Part shown: piece by piece, positions 1 to 5,093 of the stretch
How positions within the stretch are numbered: position 1 is the first letter of the stretch
How the letters are laid out: every line of letters starts with the position of its first letter
Assembly (NCBI GenBank): GCA_945872325.1
Contig: CAMBZY010000163.1
Location: forward strand, 1-7,258
DNA length: 7,258 nt
From: Candidatus Kuenenia stuttgartensis
Lineage (GTDB): Bacteria > Planctomycetota > Planctomycetia > Isosphaerales > Isosphaeraceae
Direction: 5' to 3'
Program-made: the position numbers and the translations under genes
The notes under the pieces: model-generated
The model's database searches: none
What the model was told of the DNA's origin: nothing
The model's input: the letters and a program-made list of their open reading frames with translations, nothing else

Positions 1-315
1 TTCCACATCGAGGAATCGTGTCGTGTTTTTGCGTAAGACCTCAAAATAAGTTTTCAATGAAGCCTGAACCCGGCTTAAGTCTTTTTTTAGAATCGATTTA
101 CCTTCAGCCGTCATCGCATTTCGAGCATCGAGACGAGCTGTTTCTCTGAGCAGAACATTGGCTGCACCAAGTTCAGGAAGCTGGTCAACTAGTTTGTGAT
201 TGGCTTTACGGAACGATCTTAGCCCGAAAGTCGCTCCGGCTAGAAGCGAACAGATCATGGCAACAACTAAAATCAGACCTAAAATCGACTTGTGACGCAG
301 CGATCCTCGTGCCAT
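1..315 (-). CDS. Membrane-anchored, probably sensory protein, N-terminal part (runs off left edge)
   Basis: An open frame of 105 codons starts at ATG 315-313 and stays open to base 1, so the C-terminus is missing. I prefer this start over the in-frame ATG at 330 because GGAGG lies 8 bases upstream of it. Residues 1-10 are basic (MARGSLRHKS), and residues 11-33 form a hydrophobic segment (ILGLILVVAMICSLLAG...), so this is an uncleaved signal anchor or first membrane helix. Residues 35-105 are charged and helical-looking with heptad-like leucines (e.g. ANVLLRETARLDARNAM), resembling the extracytoplasmic four-helix-bundle sensor of chemoreceptors and histidine kinases. That family assignment is inference: no HAMP, kinase or receptor signalling domain lies inside the window. 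A perfect TATAAT lies 32 bases upstream of the start. The preceding gene on this strand ends at 519 and is followed by a terminator, so this gene probably has its own transcript. The missing part must be read to decide whether it is a kinase, a receptor or another protein. Confidence 0.75.
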   Translation of the reverse strand, partial: MARGSLRHKSILGLILVVAMICSLLAGATFGLRSFRKANHKLVDQLPELGAANVLLRETARLDARNAMTAEGKSILKKDLSRVQASLKTYFEVLRKNTTRFLDVE

Positions 316-319
316 CTTT

Positions 320-335
320 ACGACCTCCATGTCGT
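320..335 (-). promoter_or_regulatory. Leader hairpin presenting the ribosome binding site of the left-edge gene
   Basis: In the minus-strand transcript ACGAC-AUGGAG-GUCGU can form a 5-bp stem with a 6-base loop, 4 bases before the preferred start codon at 315. The GGAGG ribosome binding site lies mostly in the loop, so the structure would display the site more than hide it. The upstream AUG at 330 also lies in this loop, which is a further reason to prefer AUG 315. The stem is short and could be coincidental. Confidence 0.3.
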
Positions 336-347
336 TAACCCTGAACG

Positions 348-379
348 ATTATACGTGGGCTATTTTGAAGATATTACAA
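348..379 (-). promoter_or_regulatory. Candidate sigma70-like promoter of the left-edge membrane protein gene
   Basis: The minus strand reads a perfect TATAAT at 353-348, 32 bases upstream of the ATG at 315. The best -35-like hexamer is TTGTAA at 379-374 (4 of 6 consensus matches), but the spacer is 20 bases, longer than usual. The -10 element is convincing and the -35 is weak, so the promoter may depend on an activator or an alternative sigma factor. Confidence 0.4.
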
Positions 380-459
380 AGTTTAAGAATTTCCGTCAAT
401 CGGTAATGATAAAAATCCTTTGGTTATTTGCAGTATCCCACATTTCTCAAACCCATTGG

Positions 460-492
460 CAATAAAAAAGGAACGGGCGTAATCGGCCCGTT
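460..492 (-). terminator. Rho-independent terminator after the 1205-519 gene
   Basis: On the minus strand AACGGGC (492-486), a 7-base loop and GCCCGTT (478-472) make a perfect 7-bp GC-rich stem. It is followed by CC and then six T residues and ATT. This is a classical intrinsic terminator, 26 bases after the stop codon of the minus-strand gene ending at 519. It separates that gene from the membrane protein gene starting at 315. Confidence 0.85.
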
Positions 493-518
493 GATCGTGA
501 ATATCAAACCCAAACCAG

Positions 519-1205
519 TCAGACTGGCGCCCTGCCTGAAACAATCCATTGAAGCATCACGGAAGTCCTATCGGTTGAAGACTTTATGCCTAAAGGCAAA
601 ACAACTGATGTCCGATCATTAGCATCATCTCTGAGAATCTGCCCCGGCTTGACGTCCTTTTCAGGGGCAAGGAACATCATAATCGCTGGATGGCTTGTAC
701 CGGCGGCTTCGGCGCTGTCGTGCTCGAGATTCTTACGTGTCAAACGCTCGGATTTCTGATCTTTTTTCGCTGGGATCAAGCAACCAAAATCGCGGTAAGG
801 ACTGGCTCCCAAATGATCTCCGTTGATAGGCTGAACGCCATATCTGAAGGTATAAAGCCCGGGAGCAATCGGTTGATCGCGATAATCGCCAACCTGACTC
901 ACCACCTCAACAGCCGCAATCAGTTCACCCTCGGCCAGAAATGGGAAAAGAATGTTCCCTTTCGGCCCCTCAGGTTTAGATGATCCAGGAATCTCTTTAC
1001 GAAGCCATATATTGAGAACCGTTTTTCCATCATCACCCAGAATCTGCCAGCCTTCGGTTGCCAATACTTCACGAATACTGGCTGAAACCCCTTCAGGGGC
1101 AGCTTTTGCAAGGGGTGAAGCCTTAAATTCCGCATGACTAGCGACAGAACAGGCCAGAGTGAAAAGCAAAGCAAGAGAAGACTTTAGAACCTTGGACAGG
1201 CGCAT
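519..1205 (-). CDS. Secreted conserved protein of unknown function
   Basis: This 228-residue protein starts at ATG 1205. A Sec signal peptide is clear: basic start (MRLSKVLK), hydrophobic core (SSLALLFTLACSV) and an SHA|EF cleavage site near residues 25/26. Cys19 (TLAC) could be read as a lipobox, but Thr at -3 is unusual and the Ala-X-Ala-type site fits better. The mature part looks beta-rich and carries runs such as GDYRDQPIAPGLYTFRYG (106-123) and GTSHPAIMMFLAPEKD (169-184). Two near-identical segments, DRTSVVLPLG and DRTSVMLQWI, lie at 197-206 and 212-221. I think I recognise a planctomycete secreted family from the APGLYT-RYGVQP-DHLGAS pattern, but I know no function for it. The overall look recalls small beta-sandwich domains such as DUF2911; this is a weak guess. 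It follows the DUF1326-type gene on the same strand at a 159-base distance, across a hairpin, and is followed by a strong terminator. No good ribosome binding site precedes the ATG, which is common in this phylum. Confidence 0.85.
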   Translation of the reverse strand: MRLSKVLKSSLALLFTLACSVASHAEFKASPLAKAAPEGVSASIREVLATEGWQILGDDGKTVLNIWLRKEIPGSSKPEGPKGNILFPFLAEGELIAAVEVVSQVGDYRDQPIAPGLYTFRYGVQPINGDHLGASPYRDFGCLIPAKKDQKSERLTRKNLEHDSAEAAGTSHPAIMMFLAPEKDVKPGQILRDDANDRTSVVLPLGIKSSTDRTSVMLQWIVSGRAPV

Positions 1206-1305
1206 TTGAGTGAAATTCCAAAAGACATGAGAAGTTTATGGCTGAATCCATGACTGAAAACGAATCCAGTCACTCGTAACTCAAAATGAGCGTAAGGAGA
1301 AGCGT

Positions 1306-1348
1306 GGGACCACTGGCCAAGTAACTGAATACTTGACCAGTGGATCCC
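1306..1348 (-). terminator. Long inverted repeat after the DUF1326 gene, possible terminator
   Basis: The arms 1306-1323 (starting GGGACCACTGG) and 1330-1348 (ending CCAGTGGATCCC) are inverted copies, differing by one unpaired base and one substitution, around the 6-base loop at 1324-1329. In minus-strand RNA the substitution becomes a G-U pair, so the stem is about 18 bp and better paired than in plus-strand RNA. It begins 16 bases after the stop codon of the gene ending at 1365. No T-run follows, only a pyrimidine-rich stretch (CTTCTCCTT), so it may be a weak or partial terminator, a transcript-protecting hairpin, or a copy of a dispersed palindromic repeat. Confidence 0.5.
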
Positions 1349-1364
1349 AGGCAAGTCGTGCTCA

Positions 1365-2075
1365 TCAATTCGAAAAGTGGCCGACAAATGCCGACCTGGC
1401 GTTCGGATCGTTCCAGGTTCCACCCAGACCGACGCCTTGAAATTTGTGTCCAAGTGTATATGCTGGAAGAACATCCACACCTTTTGAAAGTGGGGCGTAT
1501 GCCACCGATTCGTTGCCACAAAGATGATCTGTATCGTCGAGAGGACGTGTCAGAATCTCGGCGAGGCCGGGGGCCCAAAAAACGGCCCTTGGTGCGTGTG
1601 GCATCCCGTGATGCTTTTTGCCATCTTCCTGCATATTTACTGACATCTTGTGCGATTCCACGGTAAGGCCCATGGGTGCCGTACGAACGGCTACAATGTT
1701 TTGTAAACGCTTGCCTGTCATGGATTTCGCAAAAGCAATCAAAGCCTCGCGTTGGCGACTGTCGGCCTTCTCGTCGACAATCAAGACAGACTTTGCTTCC
1801 TCTTGACGGTCTTCTGAAAAAGTCGTCTGACCATGAATTGCGGCGGCCACAGTCAGGCCTGCCAGATCAACACCTTCAAAAGAGCCTTTATTGATCTTCC
1901 AGGCTGCGACACCTTGATTGCCGTAAATGAAGACCTCGGCATTTGAAAAGCAAGGGCCGGTGAAAACGTCGGCTGTCCGTGCTTCCACATAATCGCCCTG
2001 AATTTGCTCCGCCTGGGCGTATGAAACGCCACAAACCATCGCCATTACGGCATTCAACCAGAGAATTCGTCGCAT
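1365..2075 (-). CDS. Secreted DUF1326-domain protein
   Basis: This 236-residue protein starts at ATG 2075, with GGGG 9 bases upstream as a weak ribosome binding site. Residues 1-22 are a signal peptide (MRRILWLNAVMAMVCGVSYA, cleavage after AQA), so it acts outside the cytoplasm. Residues 25-120 carry the layout I associate with DUF1326 (Pfam PF07040): QGDYVEARTADVFTGPC near the start, GSFEGVDLAGLTV at 64-76, and VLIVDEKADSRQREALIAFAK at 97-117, the last being the family's typical D-E-x-A-x-x-x-Q-R-x-A-L block. The multi-cysteine CxC and CPC clusters of many members are absent; the mature protein has only Cys42 and Cys186, which might form a disulfide. A basic, His-rich stretch (DGKKHHGMPH, 151-160) and DHLCGNE (183-189) are possible metal ligands. 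The biochemical function of DUF1326 is not established to my knowledge. A strong sigma70-like promoter lies directly upstream, so this gene begins a transcription unit that probably includes the next secreted protein. Confidence 0.87.
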   Translation of the reverse strand: MRRILWLNAVMAMVCGVSYAQAEQIQGDYVEARTADVFTGPCFSNAEVFIYGNQGVAAWKINKGSFEGVDLAGLTVAAAIHGQTTFSEDRQEEAKSVLIVDEKADSRQREALIAFAKSMTGKRLQNIVAVRTAPMGLTVESHKMSVNMQEDGKKHHGMPHAPRAVFWAPGLAEILTRPLDDTDHLCGNESVAYAPLSKGVDVLPAYTLGHKFQGVGLGGTWNDPNARSAFVGHFSN

Positions 2076-2087
2076 GTCAGTTGCCCC

Positions 2088-2104
2088 GTTCGATAGTACC
2101 GAAC
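2088..2104 (-). promoter_or_regulatory. Hyphenated palindrome in the leader of the DUF1326 gene
   Basis: Minus strand GTTCG-GTACTAT-CGAAC is a near-palindrome of 17 bases lying between the promoter's -10 element and the start codon at 2075. In RNA, inner T-A and G-U pairs extend it to a 7-bp stem with a 3-base loop. It could be an operator just downstream of the transcription start or a leader hairpin beside the ribosome binding site. Confidence 0.3.
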
Positions 2105-2119
2105 AATTCGCTTAGTTAG

Positions 2120-2149
2120 ATTATCTTACCGAATGGCCTCGGGTGTCAA
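2120..2149 (-). promoter_or_regulatory. Sigma70-like promoter of the DUF1326 gene
   Basis: The minus strand carries a perfect -35 TTGACA (2149-2144), an 18-base spacer and a -10 GATAAT (2125-2120, 5 of 6 consensus). The -10 ends 45 bases before the ATG at 2075, giving a leader of roughly 35-40 bases. This is the best promoter in the window. It shows that the DUF1326 gene has its own transcript separate from the lipoprotein gene that ends at 2215. Confidence 0.65.
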
Positions 2150-2214
2150 GCGAGGGTTCGCATTTCCGTTAAACTTTTAGTTAACTTTCTTTTCTAAAAC
2201 AACTTACAAAAACT

Positions 2215-3078
2215 TCAAAATTCGATCAAAAGACTAGGAACAGGCTTTGCGATAGCTCCGGACGAAACGCTTTCAGGATTCCCATCAAACTGAATTTGGG
2301 CAACCAAATCCTTCGGCAGGTGCTCTCTGATTGACTCCCAAAGGCGTTGGCCCCTCAATCGCTCAAGGTCCGACTTTGTCAAAGCGGCTTTTGACTTGGT
2401 GGCTTGCGAATCAAGATCGCCTGAGGCCTGACTTAGCGTATCTGATTTTGGCTCCAACCCAAGCAGACTGACTTTGGACTCGTTTTTCATTCTGACTTTG
2501 AGCCACTCAGCCAGGTCTTTTACACGTCCCAATTTCGTCGAATCCAAAATCGCAGAATCGTTTAGAAACCATTCATCCACCTGAATTACGATCGACTTCT
2601 GAGAAGGGTTAAACCTCCCAGCAGGAGGCACTTTGGAATTTTGGGACAGGTTTGTCGACTGAGGTAAGCTGGAGGGATCCGATTCCGATGAAGTTGTGAC
2701 AACGGAACGATCGCTTAGAGCGACCTGAACTTGCTGTTGAAGATTTTGGAACGACTTGGCCATCCTCTCGCGTTCCGATTGATAGGCTGCCACGCTGGTA
2801 CGAAAGGCCTGATTCTCATCTTCAAGCCGAGCAATTCGAGTCGAATCATCAATCGAACGCTGAGCCATATCTTCATTACTGGAACGGAGTTGTACAACCA
2901 GATCCTTAAGCCTTGAGTTCTCCGCATGGATCACACGGGTGAGCCGTTCCGAATCTTTTCCACCGCTTTGGCCTGGCCACGATGAACACCCACTTAAGCC
3001 AACGAAAAGCAGGAACAGGCCGCTGACAGCGACATGTTCCTTTCGTGTATGACGACGATTTTTCCAAAGTTCTCGCAT
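2215..3078 (-). CDS. Coiled-coil lipoprotein with degenerate OmpA-like C-terminus
   Basis: I chose ATG 3078 (287 residues) because AAGGAG lies 9 bases upstream; the frame also opens at a GTG at 3105, but that codon lies upstream of this ribosome binding site. Residues 1-15 are strongly basic, 16-30 hydrophobic (VAVSGLFLLFVGLSG), and LSGC with Cys31 is a textbook lipobox, so this is an exported lipid-anchored protein. Residues 42-122 are a charged, Gln/Glu/Arg-rich coiled coil (e.g. RIARLEDENQAF), and 123-160 a Ser/Pro-rich linker. Residues 162-287 alternate beta and helix in an OmpA-like order: IVIQVDEWFLNDSAIL, helix, VSLLGL, insertion, ERLRGQRLWESIREHL, VAQIQFDG, SLLIEF. The usual glycan-binding signature (G-x-T-D and L-S-x-x-R-A) is poorly kept, with an acidic Ser-rich insertion at 209-235, so the OmpA relation is inference. 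It follows the helix-turn-helix/membrane protein gene by 82 bases on the same strand. The specific function is unknown; an envelope-structuring or scaffold role is plausible. Confidence 0.82.
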   Translation of the reverse strand: MRELWKNRRHTRKEHVAVSGLFLLFVGLSGCSSWPGQSGGKDSERLTRVIHAENSRLKDLVVQLRSSNEDMAQRSIDDSTRIARLEDENQAFRTSVAAYQSERERMAKSFQNLQQQVQVALSDRSVVTTSSESDPSSLPQSTNLSQNSKVPPAGRFNPSQKSIVIQVDEWFLNDSAILDSTKLGRVKDLAEWLKVRMKNESKVSLLGLEPKSDTLSQASGDLDSQATKSKAALTKSDLERLRGQRLWESIREHLPKDLVAQIQFDGNPESVSSGAIAKPVPSLLIEF

Positions 3079-3087
3079 AGGGATCGA

Positions 3088-3093
3088 CTCCTT
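3088..3093 (-). promoter_or_regulatory. Ribosome binding site deciding the lipoprotein start
   Basis: AAGGAG on the minus strand lies 9 bases before ATG 3078. The GTG at 3105 is upstream of it, so the site lies inside that longer frame; this makes 3078 the better start and shortens the protein from 296 to 287 residues. Confidence 0.6.
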
Positions 3094-3104
3094 TCGACCC
3101 AACA

Positions 3105-3143
3105 CTTATCAGGATTCAAGCCGAGGCGAATGTCAACCCCGGC
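3105..3143 (-). promoter_or_regulatory. Intergenic hairpin overlapping a candidate internal promoter
   Basis: In the 82-base gap between the helix-turn-helix gene and the lipoprotein gene the minus strand reads GCCGGGG (3143-3137), a 10-base loop and CCTCGGC (3126-3120). In RNA this pairs over 7 bp including one G-U. The loop contains a perfect -35 TTGACA (3136-3131). The -10 is unclear: GATAAG at 3110-3105 is 20 bases away, and CCTGAT at 17 bases matches only 3 of 6. It may be an internal promoter, or a weak terminator or attenuator that lowers expression of the downstream gene; no T-run follows the stem. Confidence 0.35.
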
Positions 3144-3160
3144 CTGCCAATCCATTTAGA

Positions 3161-4606
3161 TCACTTTCCACCAAGAATTCCTGCAACCTGTTTGATCAGA
3201 CCAGACGAGACAGGTGTATCGCCCCGGAATTCGTAGAGGTTTTTGACGAGGTCGAATGCGACAAAACACAAGAGCAGCATCATGACCGTGGAAACGCCAA
3301 GCCCAACAACCCAAGGTGTTCCCCAGTCAGTACTTACAGGACGAGAAATTGTCGGAGATTTCCCTGTTGATTTCTGTGGGGTCGGCGTGATCTCATTGGT
3401 CTCGTTTGATCCGCTCGAAGAGATGTCCCACTCGCTACTCGTGTCATCAACAGGCGGTTTGACCTTGCGGACGCCTGAGCCTGACGCAGCAAATGGCTCG
3501 CTGATCATAGAGACTTCGCTGGATTGCTCAAGCTCGAAATCACTATTGGCTTCGATTTGAACGGTTCGATCGCCTAAAGCGGCTCCAGGGGAAGGAATTG
3601 CGCCTGAGACGTCGTCGAGTTCAAAATCTGTGTCGTCAAAAGCGGATGCTGCGGCGGAAACACCTGTATCGCTTGGCTTTGGAGCCGAGGCAGGCTTTAC
3701 CGCAGACTGGACTGGTGCCGGAGTAGGCTTTGGAGCCGGTTTCGGTGCTGGGGCATCGTCGATCGGCGAAAGCTCGATGGAATCGGCATCGAAATTGGCC
3801 AGACCAATTCCAGAATCGTTTGGCTTGCCAAGGTTTATCCCAGAGCCAGCCGGTTTTTTGGAAACGTCTGCCAGTGAGGCTGACAATGTGCCAGGCACTT
3901 CGAATTCTGAACTTGAGTCGAGGGCTGTCAGCTCGAAATCGCTGCCTGATTCAGGCTGAAGGGCGTCGATCACACCAGAGGGTGAAAGATCGAAATCGCT
4001 GTCAGCATCGATCAGTGGAATTTCGCCGGAAGAGCCTAGTTCAACGGTGTTTACGGCTGTATCACCGGGCTTGCCGGATTTGCTGAGAGGTGACAGGTCA
4101 CCCAAATCAATTTCGGCAGATTCGGAAGAGAGCAGGGTCACGTCGGAATCGCTTGGTCCACGTCGACCGGCGGTCGGGCTGATCCGGACATCGGAGTCAG
4201 AGGCACCTTGAGGACTCACACGAACGATTTGAATGTCAGACTCGCCCGGCTTGCCGGCAGAGGCGACACCGAGCGGATTGGTTTTGGATTCGGACGCGAT
4301 TGGCTTCAAGGCAGCTTCGATATCTGCTTTTTGAATTCCAACGGTTGGGGCACCAAGGTCGCTATCGCCCTGGCCTAGAAAAATATCGTTAAAGTCGAGG
4401 TCATCAAGACTTAAACCCGACTGAACATCAGGATCAGAACCCAGTCCCTGGCGACGAGCGAATTCTTCGACCTCGTTTTTCCGCAATTGTGGGGCATTGC
4501 CGCCAGCAATTTGCTTTAATTCGCCAGTCTGAATTTTCTTTTTCAGCTCATCCAGGCTGATCCCGAGCACTCGGGCGGCTTCCTCCATGCTGTAGAAATC
4601 GGCCAT
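3161..4606 (-). CDS. Helix-turn-helix protein with acidic repeat region and C-terminal membrane anchor
   Basis: This 481-residue protein starts at ATG 4606 with GAGGTG just upstream. Residues 1-55 are a MerR/excisionase-like helix-turn-helix: YSMEEAARVLGISLDELKKK, a short wing (LKQIAGGNAPQ), then a helix (VEEFARRQG). Residues 56-425 are acidic, Ser/Asp-rich and probably disordered. They hold recurring short motifs: SDSDV-type copies (near 123, 137, 153), GKP-GE/D/ND copies (118, 178, 260) and S/T-D-F-E/D-L copies (203, 222, 327, 355). An Ala-Lys-Pro stretch lies at 285-311. Residues 431-454 form one membrane helix (WVVGLGVSTVMMLLLCFVAF), followed by a 26-residue tail that would lie outside the cytoplasm. 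I recognise this layout from planctomycete genomes, but no function is known to me. It would place a DNA-binding-like domain at the inner membrane; the domain might instead bind protein. It lies between a small anchored protein gene and a lipoprotein gene on the same strand, probably one operon. Confidence 0.9.
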   Translation of the reverse strand: MADFYSMEEAARVLGISLDELKKKIQTGELKQIAGGNAPQLRKNEVEEFARRQGLGSDPDVQSGLSLDDLDFNDIFLGQGDSDLGAPTVGIQKADIEAALKPIASESKTNPLGVASAGKPGESDIQIVRVSPQGASDSDVRISPTAGRRGPSDSDVTLLSSESAEIDLGDLSPLSKSGKPGDTAVNTVELGSSGEIPLIDADSDFDLSPSGVIDALQPESGSDFELTALDSSSEFEVPGTLSASLADVSKKPAGSGINLGKPNDSGIGLANFDADSIELSPIDDAPAPKPAPKPTPAPVQSAVKPASAPKPSDTGVSAAASAFDDTDFELDDVSGAIPSPGAALGDRTVQIEANSDFELEQSSEVSMISEPFAASGSGVRKVKPPVDDTSSEWDISSSGSNETNEITPTPQKSTGKSPTISRPVSTDWGTPWVVGLGVSTVMMLLLCFVAFDLVKNLYEFRGDTPVSSGLIKQVAGILGGK

Positions 4607-4620
4607 CTCTCACCTCGTGC

Positions 4621-4645
4621 GACGGATCCGTCAAACCACGACGGA
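4621..4645 (-). promoter_or_regulatory. Perfect 12-bp palindrome and leader hairpin before the helix-turn-helix gene
   Basis: GACGGATCCGTC (4621-4632) is a perfect 12-bp palindrome 14 bases upstream of the ATG at 4606. A third half-site GACGG follows at 4640-4644, so GACGG occurs three times in alternating orientation. As minus-strand RNA, UCCGUC (4645-4640), a 7-base loop and GACGGA (4632-4627) make a 6-bp hairpin. The element may be an operator, possibly for the helix-turn-helix protein itself, or a translational control hairpin. Its position close to the ribosome binding site (GAGGTG) favours a control role. Confidence 0.4.
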
Positions 4646-4715
4646 CTGATTGTTTAAAAACGCCACAACCCACCCAGGCCGATTCGGACTCAACAGCGGA
4701 ATGAACCTTACCATA

Positions 4716-5093
4716 TCAGCGTTTACCGCGAGTCATCGACTCGACGGCTGACACCTCAGGGGGCTGATTCTGATACTCGCTCAACATCAAGTCCCAACGG
4801 AATTGGCGGACTGCCTCCAGCTTCAATGCTCCGCGCGGATTATTTGGCTCAAATCGGTATACGGCAAGTGATTGAGATGCCGGATTGACCAACGTGATCC
4901 ACTGAGTCTGACCTGGTGTGCCGGTGATTTGAGTCGTCATCGCACCCTGAGCCACGTTCGCAGTTGTTAATTGCTGCTGGGCTGAGATGGCAGGCCCGGA
5001 CCGGTTCGCGATCCAAAAACCCATCACCAACCCACTGGCCATCAAAAGTGCAGATCTGACCAAATCGTCGGTAGCAACACGTCTCTTCGTCAT
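4716..5093 (-). CDS. Small single-pass membrane-anchored protein, planctomycete-type, unknown function
   Basis: I take ATG 5093 as the start (125 residues): AAGGA lies 8 bases upstream, and the frame also opens one codon earlier at GTG 5096. Residues 1-11 are basic to mixed (MTKRRVATDDL), and residues 12-30 a hydrophobic helix (VRSALLMASGLVMGFWIAN), after which the chain is polar. It is most simply a type II membrane protein with the C-terminus outside the cytoplasm, or an exported protein with cleavage near ISA. Residues 63-118 look like a small beta-strand domain (QWITLVNPASQSLAVYRFEP, then LKLEAVRQFRWDLMLSEYQNQPP). The pattern of a value field, Y-R, L-K-L-x-A-V-R and W-D-L-x-L-x-E-Y is one I associate with short planctomycete proteins of unknown role. 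It sits 109 bases upstream of the helix-turn-helix/membrane protein gene on the same strand and probably heads that operon; the pairing suggests a shared membrane job, which is inference. Confidence 0.8.
   Translation of the reverse strand: MTKRRVATDDLVRSALLMASGLVMGFWIANRSGPAISAQQQLTTANVAQGAMTTQITGTPGQTQWITLVNPASQSLAVYRFEPNNPRGALKLEAVRQFRWDLMLSEYQNQPPEVSAVESMTRGKR

Noticed and set aside
428..622. Plus-strand frame of 64 codons over the terminator
   Set aside because: It runs through the intrinsic terminator and overlaps the end of a well-supported minus-strand gene; nothing supports translation.
690..983. Plus-strand frame of 97 codons inside the 228-residue secreted protein gene
   Set aside because: The minus-strand frame has a signal peptide and ordered domain-like composition; the plus frame has neither.
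2168..2195. AT-rich hairpin GTTAA-ACT / AGTTAAC followed by T-rich sequence, as a plus-strand terminator
   Set aside because: The stem is very AT-rich with a bulge, and no plus-strand gene precedes it.
3630..3959. Gly/Ala/Ser-rich plus-strand frame of 109 codons
   Set aside because: It is the antisense shadow of the repetitive Ser/Asp/Pro-rich region of the helix-turn-helix protein; such bias opens long frames on the other strand.
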